Shown in pieces: positions 54,092-64,000 of a DNA stretch of 64,000 nt (the stretch's first letter is position 1; each line of letters starts with the position of its first letter). This DNA comes from Tolypocladium sp. Sup5 PDA-1 (Eukaryota > Ascomycota > Sordariomycetes > Hypocreales > Ophiocordycipitaceae), in assembly GCA_000750105.3 (NCBI GenBank), contig JPHH03000042.1, positions 124,001-188,000 of the forward strand, written 5' to 3'. The notes under the pieces are model-generated. The model was not told the DNA's origin. It saw only the letters and a program-made list of their open reading frames with translations, and searched no databases. A program made the translations under genes and the position numbers.

Positions 54092-56637
54092 ATGGCATCT
54101 GGGGAAGCGGGATTCGGCATGCCTGAAGGGTTCGGCCCTCAGCAGCCAAGTTTCCACATTGGAAAACATGATTCGGCAAGAGATGTGCCTCTCACGGAGT
54201 TGCAGTTCGGCCATCTTCTCAACCAGGGTGTAAGTGAAACCGGTTGCACGCAACGAGGCGAACATTTCTAACCTGCAGCAGATCAGCTTTGTGACGACGC
54301 CCGTCACCAACAGTCACTTCAAGTCCAGGGTCTTCAAGCTTGTCTCGGACCACCTGTCGCTGCTGGAGAAGAACAGCGAAGCAGGGACCACCACAGTCAC
54401 TTCGTCTCGGGCAGAGCCCATCCTTCCGCCGCTGACCCCCGAGGATACGAGCCTTTTCCCCTCTGCGGCTGTCAACACCTACACGGCATTCATAAGCCCG
54501 TGGATCGACCTGTGCTCCACGGACCCCATAATTGCGAGCATCTCCCGCCAGGTGCTGAACCTCGAGCTCAACTATGCAAACTTCTGTGGTGTTAGAAGCA
54601 TCATCATTGCTGGGCCGTCGCGAGACGCCTCCAAGGATGGCGGCAACCAGGGACTGGCCCAATACGCACGTGCCGTGCAGGAAGCGCTGGCCATCGGAAG
54701 CTGCTTGTCCTTCTTGATTCACATGCCCATGTACCGCGAGCCTGCTGTTGGCGATCAGGTGCAGACACTCTCCTCGCTCAAGCCCCAAGCGACCCAGGGG
54801 ACTCAAGCGAAGGAAATCGATCTGTTCGGTGCCTGGGACTCTTGGCATCAAATTCGAACGGTTTGTAACTACAACCTCAGACTCTTCGTCGGTATGTTGG
54901 ACCATTTGATCCCATCATGAATGCGAGGATGCTAACTGTTGTCCCTAGCACTGAACGTGCCCAGGGTTATGCCTGAAAAGGACCTGCAGAATCGATGGTT
55001 CGCGGAGCCTCTGCACTACCTAACTATTGGACCGGAGGTATTTCAAGCAAACAAGAGCGGCTTCCCTTGCTTCTCGAAGCATCACCAGGAAATGATCTTC
55101 AGTTACATGCGGCTCAAGGCTGTACCATGGGTACTGCTCTGCGACGTTGGCCCGGATGCCTCTCAGTTCAAGGCAGATTCTCCTTCGTTGTTGGCCCAGA
55201 ACCGGCCGATCACGGATGACGACTTCCCCAGCCTGGCTCAGGCGCATGGCCCAGCAAACATGACCCAGAGCACTCAAACGCATCGGGGTAACGCCCACTT
55301 GGGATACTTGCAGTGGCTGGAGTCTCAACAGCCGCCTTTCTCGGCCTTGGAGTCATCGACCTTGACCAGCTTCCAAGACTGGCTACAGTCGCCTCTTCAG
55401 CCCCTCTCAGACAACCTAGAGTCAGCTACCTATGAAGTGTTTGAAGGCGACCCCGTCAAGTACGACCAATACGAGGCTGCAGCTATCGAGGCATTGCGTG
55501 AGTGGAAGGAGCTTGCTTTGCCGACGTCCAAGAAGGGTGTGGTGGTAATAGCTGTTGCAGGCTCGGGTCGTGGCCCTCTAGTCACGCGAGCCCTCAAAGC
55601 AGCCGAGTTCACTGGTGTTCCTGTTGAGGTGTGGGCAGTGGAAAAGAATCCTAATGCCTATGTCTACCTCTTGCGTCAGAACCAAACGATATGGGGCGGC
55701 CGAGTTAAGGTGGTCAAGACGGACATGCGGGCTTGGAAGGGTCCGGTTGTGTCTGAGACGGCAAAGACAGGCCCGGTATACGGCAAGGTGGACATTCTCA
55801 TCTCGGAGCTGCTTGGGTCTTTTGGCGACAACGAGCTGTCTCCCGAGTGCTTGGATGGCATCCAGCATGTTATTGCAAAGCCTCACGGCATCTCGATCCC
55901 CAGCTCCTACACGGCGCACCTCAGCCCGATCTCGACGCCAAAGGTACATGCCGATATCCTAGCACGATCTGCTACCGAAGCTACAGCATTTGACACCCCC
56001 TGGGTGGTCAGGCTGTATGCACTGGACTTTGTGTGCCAGCGTGCACCGGACCACCCTCGATTCCAGCAAGCCTGGGAGTTCTCCCATCCTATACCAGACT
56101 CCTCTCTCGATGCTGTTCAAGCGAGGCGCTCGGGAGGTGTCGTTGGCGGTGGCGGCGGCAGCATGGCAGGAGCAGCTGGCGCAAACGACCATAACTCACG
56201 ATACTGTCATCTCACCTTTGTCTGCCGCACGCGCGGTGTCATCCACGGCTTGGCTGGATACTTTGAATCCACGCTATACGAGTCGAAGCTGGAGGGCAAC
56301 GAGGGCGAAAAGGTCGAGATTAGCACGCACCCGGAGAGGATCGATCGGAAGAGCAAGGACATGATTTCGTGGTTCCCCATTTTCTTCCCACTGCAGGTGA
56401 GTCGGCATAGAAGCCCTAGTAGTATTGACCAAGAACATATATTGACGTGTGCTGCAGAAACCTATTACCTTCCCTGCCGATACGGAGCTGGAGGTGAGCA
56501 TGTGGCGGCAGACGGATGACACCAAGGTGTGGTACGAGTGGCTCGTCGAGGCCTGGACTTGGGTTGGGCCATCGTCCAGGATCAAGGTTGCGTCGTCGGA
56601 CCTTTGCACCAGCCGCAAAGTCGCCTGTTTGATGTAG
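54092..56637 (+). CDS. Type II protein arginine methyltransferase, PRMT5/Skb1/Hsl7 family
   Basis: Transfers methyl groups from S-adenosylmethionine to Arg, giving symmetric dimethylarginine on histones and Sm proteins. Model: join(54092..54229,54282..54891,54949..56396,56458..56637), 791 residues. N-terminal TIM-barrel: FHIGKHDSARDVPLTELQFG, FVTTPVTN. Catalytic part: YEVFEGDPVKYDQYE (the family's specificity Phe), AdoMet loop VVIAVAGSGRGPL near 448, and the double-Glu loop SELLGSFGDNELSPECLDG with Glu536 and Glu545. The beta-barrel follows, with a Gly-rich insert (RSGGVVGGGGGSMAG). The last exon encodes KPITFPADTELEVSMWRQTD. Intron 1 has two possible in-frame acceptors three bases apart (54278 or 54281). 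Confidence 0.95.
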
Positions 56638-57378
56638 CTAGGGATGGCTTTTGGAGGGGGGGTTGGTATGCCCATGGCGAGACGGGCGGCTCGTAATGAT
56701 GCAAACGAGGGTAAAAGCAGTTGTTTATTGTCCGGCGAATCCTACGTCTCCGTAGTCGGAACTGTTGGGTAGCAGTTGTCTAAAAACCAAATGCGCAAGC
56801 CGAGATGATGTCCGAAGCACGCGTGACTGCCGTCCATGGCCGCACGTAAGCGTTGTTGAGGGGATCATGGCCCCGATGTTGTCGTTGGTTCGCCTGCATT
56901 CGGCATAGACCTGGAGTTGGTCGCAACCACGAGAACCAGCCTGTTCTTGGACCTTTGCTCCAAAACAGTTATTACAGCAGCTTCAAGAAAGGAGCTGTAC
57001 GAGCGCTGTGCGTGATGGAGGAGCTCCCCGCCGCCCGGGAACCGCCGGCAGCCAGTTTCACATGGGGACAGCGCCGGGCCGGCGGAAAACGCCGGGTGCC
57101 AGCACTGGTTGGCCCGGTACCGGCAGCCCTCGATGCCGGAGGGGTCGACAGCTTGTCCGGACACGACTCCGTTGACGGCGAGATTGAACCTATGCTATGA
57201 CATCTCCTTTGACCTTGCCGGTCCCCCATACGTAACCGCCAGGGCCTGATTGGGGACTCGCCAGCTCCCACGGCTCCCGTCCACCTATTATATCCATCGC
57301 AGCCTTCACTGCAAGTTGGCCCTCGGCACCAGCACCGGGAATCCTAGAGAGTGGGGATCGCGACGGGTAGCCGGCGCC
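56638..57378. other. Intergenic: PRMT5 3' region and aminotransferase promoter
   Basis: 741 bp between two plus-strand genes. No coding sequence recognised. The aminotransferase frame stays open upstream of its ATG but the extension lacks a further ATG of good context. Confidence 0.5.
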
Positions 57379-58922
57379 ATGCGGCTCCCTTTCTTAAGAA
57401 GGCCTGCTGCTGCTCTCCGATGGGCCGTGGAGGGGATGCCCCGCCAGCCATCATCATCCTGTGTCAACCCCTCCATCTCCGGCTTCAGGACGCTGCCCGA
57501 CTTACAACAACACCGCAAGCCAACCACGCTGAAGAAGACGACCCTCGGAAGCCAATTCGCACTGCAGAACCAGAGACGTCCGCTATCCACCATGTCTTCT
57601 CAACCCGCGCACCCGACGCTGCTCATCCCCGGGCCCATCGAGTTCGACGATGCCGTCCTCCAGTCCATGGGCCACTACAGGTACGTCATAGACACGAGCA
57701 CCACGGGCACGAGCTAATTCGAATTGCTTCCCTCTAGCGAGAGCCACGTCGGCGCCGGCTTCGTCGCAACCTTTGGAGAGACCCTCTCCCTGCTGCGCCA
57801 GCTGTTCCAGACCACGAACCCCGCCTCGCAGCCATTTGTCATCAACGGATCGGGCACCCTCGGCTGGGACCTGGTGGCCGTCAACCTGGTCGAGCCGGGC
57901 GAGAACGCCTTGGTCTTGAGCACGGGATACTTTGGTGACGGCTTCGCCGACTGCCTGCGGGCGTACGGGGCCAACGTCACCAAGTTGGACGGACCCATCG
58001 GCGGGCGGCCGCAGCTGCCGGATATCGAGAAGGCCCTCAAGGAGAAGAAGTACAAGGTGCTCACGGTGACGCACGTCGATACCTCGACCGGTGTCCTGAG
58101 CGAGCTGAAGAGCCTCGCCGCCACGGTGAAGAGGGTGTCTCCCGAGACGCTCGTCATCGTGGACGGTGTCTGCAGTGTTGCGTGCGAGGAGCTCGCCTTT
58201 GACGAGTGGGGTCTGGATGGTGTCGTCACGGCTGGCCAAAAGGCCATCGGCTGCCCTGCTGGGCTGTCGATTTCCATGTTCAGCGGCAGGGCCATCGAGG
58301 TTGTCAAGAACAGGAAGACGGAGCCGGCGACCTACTTTGCCTCGATGAAGAGGTGGCTGCCGAGTAAGTTGGCCATGGTGTGCAGTGTAGCCGAGGACTC
58401 GACAAGCTAACAACCTCGCAGTCATGCAAAACTACGAGGCCAAGAAGCCGTCATACTTTGCCACGCCGTCGCCGCAGCTCATCCACGCCCTCAACACCGC
58501 CCTGAAGCAGATCCTGGCGCGGCCGCTCGCCGAGCGCTTCCAGAAGCACATCGAGGTGTCTGACCGCGTCAAGAAGACCGTGACGGACCTCGGCCTCAAG
58601 ATTGTCGCGTCAAGGCCCGAGGACCAGTCCCACGCCATGACGGCCATCTACCTGCCCGACAAGATTGCCATCCCCGACCTCCTGCCCAAGCTGCTCAACA
58701 AGGGCATCATCTTTGCTGGCGGCATCCACAAGGAGATTGGGACCAAGTACGTCCGGTTCGGCCACATGGGCGTCACGGCGGTAAGTAGCTCTGAACCCAG
58801 GCCAAGCGAACCTGAATGCTGATCGATTCCATCCATAGGTCGACCCCAAGCGAAACGACGTGGACAATGCCCTCAAGGCGCTGCAGGATGCGCTCACCGA
58901 GTGCGGCTACAAGAAGGCGTAG
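57379..58922 (+). CDS. AGX1: Alanine-glyoxylate aminotransferase (class V), with possible mitochondrial leader
   Basis: PLP enzyme making glycine and pyruvate from glyoxylate and alanine. Model: join(57379..57680,57738..58363,58422..58780,58839..58922); 456 residues from the ATG at 57379 or 385 from the in-frame ATG at 57592. The short form starts MSSQPAHPTLLIPGPIEFDD, where the family normally begins. The 71-residue extension (MRLPFLRRPAAALRWAVEGM ... NQRRPLST) is rich in Arg/Ser with no acidic start, like a matrix presequence. Core motifs: HYSESHVGAGFVATFGETL, INGSGTLGWDLVAVNL, VDGVCSVACEEL, and the PLP Lys in TAGQKAIGCPAG (269 long, 198 short). Introns are 57, 58 and 58 bp. The C-terminus (YKKA) is not a standard PTS1. 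Confidence 0.93.
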
Positions 58923-59984
58923 GAGGAGCGTTTGCGCCGGCTCCCATGTCGTCAGGATAGCGTCTAGCGAAGAGGAAGCTTCCAATATAAGGAGAGTTTG
59001 CTGTACATGCATAGAATATAACATGTCAAATGAGAGAACTAAACTTGAAAGTCCTTTCGATCACGATGTCATGACTAGCCCCACGTCCCACGAGTCGGAT
59101 CCATGTCCCGCGGCCTGTTGGGTTACACGAGCAACCGGTGGCCCACAGGGTCGTCAAGCAGGGTGTCGTTTGCTGGTACGATGGCCTGGCCGCATGAAGA
59201 AAATGCAACAATCCAATGCAAGGCTCTGTCTTGGGCAGCTTGTTGGTTCTAGAAAATAAATTTCGTCCATCGATCCCGCACTCCCAGCTCACAGCTGCAG
59301 GTGGGGTTTTGGTGACGGCACACGCACCTCAGGCGGGCAGCTGGGACGGAACAGCGGCGACCTGCCCCTCCAAGTAGGGGTACCCTGATCTCAGCGTCAT
59401 GGGCCGCCCGTTGGCCAGTTTTCTACCTGGATCGGGGGGGCACGTCACCGCCATTTTTGGTGCGGCCAGGCAACCCCGAGCGAGTCCCGCTGGAACGCTA
59501 AACGACGACGACGGTGTACCCGGTACCTTCACCTCGCGTGACGGCGGCTGACAAAACCAGCCCAGCGAACAGCCTCCCCCGCCATCCGCGCGCTGGCCGC
59601 CTCCACTGAACCCGCCACGGCAGGCGCTGCTGTGGTGCTGTCGTCGCTGTGGCGGCGCTGCGAGCGGGCAAGGCCTCCACTGTGCACCGAGGCGGGACCT
59701 GACCTCTCTTTTACTTCACGCTCCTCAACACCGCACCACCCTCCACACCTCACCACCATCCCTCTCCTCCAGCTTGGGTCTTTTTCTCTCTTCACCTCTC
59801 CCCCGCGCAACACCGCACGCTCCCGCCCTCCCGCATCGCTCACGAACGCATCTCCCTCCCTCCAGCCAAAGCAGACGGCCTCTACGCGTCGCGCAGCCTT
59901 CGTTTTTGTGCGCTGCGTCGGCTGTGGCCCCCTCTTGAGATTCCCCCGCCCCGGGCTGCCTTCCCCTCGCTCGCCTCGCCCACC
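58923..59984. other. Intergenic: AGX1 3' region and CRM1 promoter
   Basis: 1.06 kb. The last 270 bp before the CRM1 ATG are strongly pyrimidine-rich (CT/CCCTC runs from about 59740), a common feature of highly used fungal leaders. Open minus-strand frames here are the purine-rich complement and not genes. Confidence 0.55.
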
Positions 59985-62900
59985 ATGGCTGTCTCGATCG
60001 AGGAGCTCGACACCACGGTCCGCACCTTTTACGAAGGTCGCGGCGAGCAGGTACGTTTCCCGCAGCAGCTCCCGTGCACGACATTTCGATGCTGATGCTG
60101 ATTCTTCTTCTCCAACAGCAAAAAGCCGCCCAAGCCGCGTTGAACCAGGTAAACACTCCCACCACCTAGCTGTCTTGCACCGGTCACCGTCCCGATGACG
60201 ACGACGACAAGTGGTATCCATCGACGAGCTTGTGCTGACATTGATAACAGTTCAAAGAAGACCCTGATGCCTGGCTCATGGTCGACAAGATTCTCTCTGA
60301 CGCACAATATCCGCAGACCAAGTGTATGTTCCCGTCGCCCAAGATCTCCCCCGGCGAGCACAGATAAAGCTGACATATCAAAAGACTTGGGTCTGCAGGT
60401 TCTCGACAATGTCATTTCGACAAGATGGAAGGTTCTGCCTAGAGATCAGTGCCAAGGTTGGTGCTGCCCGTGCCCCCCCCCCCCCCCCCATGACAGCGCT
60501 GTCGACTGACACTTGCAGGCATCCGAAACTTCATTGTCCAGTTCATCATCCAGTGCTCGAGCTCCGAGGATGCGCTGCGAAACAACAAGACTCTGCTCAA
60601 CAAGCTCAACCTCGTCCTCATCTCCGTCCTTAAGCAGGAATGGCCGCACAACTGGCCCACCTTCATCAACGAAATCATCTCGTCCTGCCACGCGAACCTC
60701 TCCATCTGCGAGAACAACATGATCATCCTGCGCTTGCTGTCCGAGGAAGTCTTTGACTACTCGGCAGAGCAGATGACGTCCACCAAGACGAGAAACCTGA
60801 AGCAGACCATGTGCGCCGAGTTTTCGCAGATCTTCCAGCTCTGCCAGGAGGTGCTCAACACGGCCGACCAGCCCAGCCTGGTCAACGCGACGCTCGAGAC
60901 TCTGCTTCGGTTCTGCAACTGGATCCCGCTCGGCTACATCTTCGAGACCACCCTCATCGACACGCTGCGCACCCGATTCCTCTCTGTCCCCGAGTTCCGA
61001 AACATCACCCTGCAGTGCTTGACGGAGATTGGCGGCCTTCAGACCGGAGGGGCCGGCCAGTCCAACTCGTACGATGAGCAGCTGATCAAGATGTTCACCG
61101 AGGTACTCACGACCATCGCCGACATCATCCCCGTGTCGCTCGACCTGAAGACGACGTACCCCACCAGCAACTCCAAGGACCAGGAGTTTGTGCAGAACCT
61201 GGCGCTCTTCCTCTGCAACTTCTTTGGGATGCATCTCAATGTAGGCGCAACCGAACACGCGATTCTGTGTAGCGACAGCTCCGCTAACATCCCGCAGCTC
61301 ATTGAAAACCTCCCGAACCGTGACTACCTCCTGCACGGCCACTACTATCTTATCAGAATATCCCAGATCGACGATCGCGAAATCTTCAAGATCTGCCTCG
61401 ACTACTGGCTCAAACTGGTGCAGGAGCTCTACGAGGAGATGCAGCAGCTGCCCATTACCGACCTGAACCCGCTCATGGCCGTTGGCGGCATGTCGGGCAG
61501 TGGCGCGCCCAACCCCACGCTCCTCATGAACTACCCTCTCCGAAAGCACAAGTACAACGAAGTCCTTTCCAACTTGCGGGTAGTCATGATCGAGCGAATG
61601 GTCCGCCCGGAAGAGGTCTTGATTGTCGAAAACGATGAGGGAGAAATTGTCCGCGAGTTCGTCAAGGAAAGCGATACCGTGCAGTTGTACAAGACGATCA
61701 GGGAATGCCTGGTCTATCTCACCCATCTGGATGTCGTTGACACCGAGAACATCATGACCGAGAAGTTGGCCCGCCAGGTGGATGGCACCGAGTGGTCGTG
61801 GCATAACTGCAACGTCCTCTGCTGGGCCATCGGCTCCATCTCCCTGGCCATGAATGAGGAGACTGAGAAGCGGTTCCTTGTCACCGTTATCAAGGACCTC
61901 CTCGGGCTTACTGAGATGAAGCGAGGCAAAGATAACAAGGCCGTCGTCGCCAGCAACATTATGTACATTGTTGGCCAGTACCCCCGATTCCTCAAGGCTC
62001 ACTGGAAGTTCCTTAAGACGGTCGTCAATAAGCTCTTTGAGTTTATGCATGAGTCTCACGAAGGTAAGAGCTCAAGTTTATCGTCCCCCGCTACCCCGGG
62101 TCTAACTGTGGATTCAGGTGTTCAGGACATGGCATGCGATACGTTCATCAAGATTGCCCGCCAGTGCCGACGACACTTTGTTGCGCTCCAGCCTAGCGAG
62201 CAGGAGCCGTTCATCGAAGAGATTGTCCGCAACATGGGCAAGATCACTTGTGACCTCACCCCCCAGCAGGTCCACACCTTTTACGAGGCTTGCGGCTACA
62301 TGGTCGCCGCGCAGGGAAACAAGCATCAACAGGAGAGACTGCTTGCGGACCTGATGAACATCCCGAATGCAGCTTGGGACGAGATCATTAAGCAGGCGAC
62401 CGTCAACCCATCGATTCTGCAGGATGCGGAGACCATCAAGGTCATTGGCAACATCATGAAGACTAACGTGTCGGCATGCACGTCCATTGGACCGTACTTT
62501 TACCCCCAGATTGGCCGCATCTACCATGATATGCTTCAGATGTATCGGGCAACCAGTACCCTGATCTCCGAGGCCGTCGCACGAGATGGTACGTACATGA
62601 TGTGGTTTGAAATGTCGAGATCAAGCTAATCAAATTCTTCAGGCGAACTGGCGACGAAGATGCCCAAGGTCCGGGGCTTGCGGACTATTAAGAAGGAGAT
62701 TCTGAAACTCATCGAGACGTATGTCGACAAGGCCGAAGACCTGCAGGCCGTCCGCGCCCAAATGGTCCCTCCTCTGTTGGACTCGGTGCTGGTGGACTAC
62801 AACCGCAACGTGGCCGGAGCGCGCGACGCCGAGGTTTTGAAGGCAATGTCCACCATCATTACCAAGCTCTCTGTAAGTGGTACTGCCGACAATACAGGAG

Positions 62901-63843
62901 AATACGCTAGCTAACTACTTTTCTTAGGCGTTGATGGAGGACCAGGTTCCCACCATCATGGAGAATGTCTTCGAGTGCACTCTCGACATGATCAACAAGG
63001 ATTTCTCAGAGTTCCCTGAGCACCGCGTTGAGTTCTTCAACCTTTTGCGAGCCATCAACCTCCACTGCTTCCCTGGTAAGATATTCGAGAACATGTGATG
63101 TAGATTATGCGCTAACCAGCAAACAGCTCTCTTGAAGCTCGATAACAACCAGTTCAAGTTTGTCATTGACTCGTGCTCGTGGGCATTCAAGCACGACAAC
63201 CGAGACGTCGAAGCCGCCGGCCTCAACATGTGCCTGGAGCTCATCAACAACATCGCTGACAAGACGGATGTTGCCACGGCAAACGCCTTTTTCCAGCGAT
63301 TCTTTGTCACCATCTTGCAGGACGTGCTTTTCGTCGTGACCGACAGCGACCACAAGGCTGGCTTCAAGACCCAGTCGATGCTGGTGATGAAGCTCTTCTA
63401 CTTCATCCACCCAGCGGACGGAACGCAGCCCAAGATCCAAGGGCCCATCTACATGCCTGATCAGGCACAGGCTGGAACCAGCAACAAGGAGTTCCTGGGC
63501 AACACGGTTTCGACTCTGCTTCGGAATGCGTTCCCCAACTTGCAACCGTACGTGTCTAGCTTTGTCTTTGTATCTGGGATTCTGATTACTAATATGCATG
63601 ATTAGAGCGCAAGTTACGAGCTTCGTGGAGGGTCTCTTCAGCCTTAACACGCAATACGACAAGTTCCGGCTCAACCTCCGAGACTTTTTGATCTCGCTCA
63701 AGGAGTTTGCTGGCGACAATGCCGAGCTCTTCATCGTGGAGAAGGAGCAGCAGGAGCGTGACGCCAAGGCTGCCGACATGGAGCGGCGACAGAAGGTCGG
63801 AGGTCTCCTCAAGCCATCTGAACTCGACGATGACGAGCTGTGA
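59985..63843 (+). CDS. CRM1: Exportin-1 (CRM1/KapK)
   Basis: Karyopherin that exports leucine-rich-NES cargo from the nucleus with Ran-GTP. Eleven exons: join(59985..60050,60119..60148,60251..60323,60385..60456,60519..61240,61298..62063,62118..62588,62643..62872,62928..63075,63127..63547,63606..63843), 1,078 residues, the family's length. The N-terminal CRIME region includes QVLDNVISTRWKVLPRDQCQ and QFIIQCSSSEDALRNNKTLL; the NES-groove region includes RGKDNKAVVASNIMYIVGQY and WKFLKTVVNKLFEFMHESHE. The residue aligned with the leptomycin-B Cys is Thr526 (LLGLTEMKRGKDNK). Introns 5 and 6 (57 and 54 bp) are stop-free and in frame, yet removing each restores the conserved HLN-LIENLPNRD and HEG-VQDMACDTF. 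The C-terminus is acidic (SELDDDEL). Confidence 0.97.
60473..60489 (+). repeat. 17-base poly-C run in CRM1 intron 4
   Basis: Uninterrupted C run inside the 62-bp intron 60457..60518, between the donor and the branch-like CTGAC. Unusual length for this genome window; the exact count may be a sequencing artefact. Confidence 0.8.
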
Positions 63844-64000
63844 CTTGGCGAAGAACTCAGAACAGAGTTTGCACCGAGACGGGAGAGTGGGAAGCCGCCC
63901 GCCTCAGAGGGGGTCGGAGCTCAAGACGGGGATAGGGACGGCTGGGAGTTTTACGGATTGTGACAGCCCAGGCGTCACAACTTGAGGCCGCAGCTTCCGC
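63844..64000 (+). other. CRM1 3' flank
   Basis: 157 bp after the stop codon, presumably 3' UTR; nothing else seen before the window ends. Confidence 0.5.

Noticed and set aside
60446..62059. 537-codon frame antisense to CRM1
   Set aside because: Complement of CRM1 exons; no independent motifs, and it crosses CRM1 introns.

Overview
This window is nuclear DNA from a filamentous ascomycete (Pezizomycotina), most likely a Sordariomycete and tentatively Hypocreales. The evidence is gene content and architecture: short introns (mostly 48 to 104 bp) with GT-AG ends and CTAAC/CTGAC-type branch sites; a split, divergently transcribed ATP-citrate lyase gene pair (ACL1/ACL2); a fungal lysine-pathway aminoadipate reductase; a Gas/Gel cell-wall glucanosyltransferase; and fungal kinetochore proteins. 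It is GC-rich, with stops scarce in all frames, so most long open frames are shadows. I see no tRNA, rRNA, intact transposon, CRISPR array or secondary-metabolite cluster. Gene models were built by reading splice sites and checking phase across each intron.

Layout. 0-8 kb: queuosine salvage protein (5' end outside the window), DNA polymerase delta subunit 4, SKI8, mitochondrial ribosomal protein bL32m, septin CDC10, guanylate kinase. 9-13 kb: a GPI-anchored GH72 glucanosyltransferase and a small Cys-rich/poly-Lys protein, followed by a simple-repeat tract. 13-20 kb: ACL2 (minus) and ACL1 (plus), head to head across 2.6 kb. 20-28 kb: mitochondrial uL30m, EAF3 with a 1.3-kb first intron that holds another complete same-strand gene, and LYS2. 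28-33 kb: two inner-kinetochore genes (CNL2/NKP2-like and CENP-Q/Fta7-like) flanking a thioredoxin-like membrane protein. 33-40 kb: a secreted repeat protein and an RTP1/TANGO6-like factor. 42.8-44.6 kb: a secreted, probably GPI-anchored App1-type phosphatase. 44.6-51 kb: a gene-poor stretch. 51-64 kb: PRP43 helicase, PRMT5/Skb1, alanine-glyoxylate aminotransferase and CRM1 exportin.

Most genes are conserved housekeeping functions: acetyl-CoA supply from ACL1 plus ACL2, lysine synthesis, mitochondrial translation, RNA decay and splicing, chromatin, nuclear export. The accessory part is the secreted or GPI-anchored set (glucanosyltransferase, repeat protein, App1-like protein) and the two long gene-poor blocks at 40.3-42.9 and 44.6-51.1 kb.

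Points most worth a second look: the gene nested in the EAF3 intron; alternative in-frame starts that add mitochondrial-type leaders to guanylate kinase and the aminotransferase; first coding exons consisting of only the start codon; a CENP-Q protein with six AT-hook-like motifs; a 255-bp in-frame tandem duplication in the secreted protein; recurring TACGAAGTA/TACGGAGTA palindromes between genes; and a Thr at the leptomycin-B site of CRM1.
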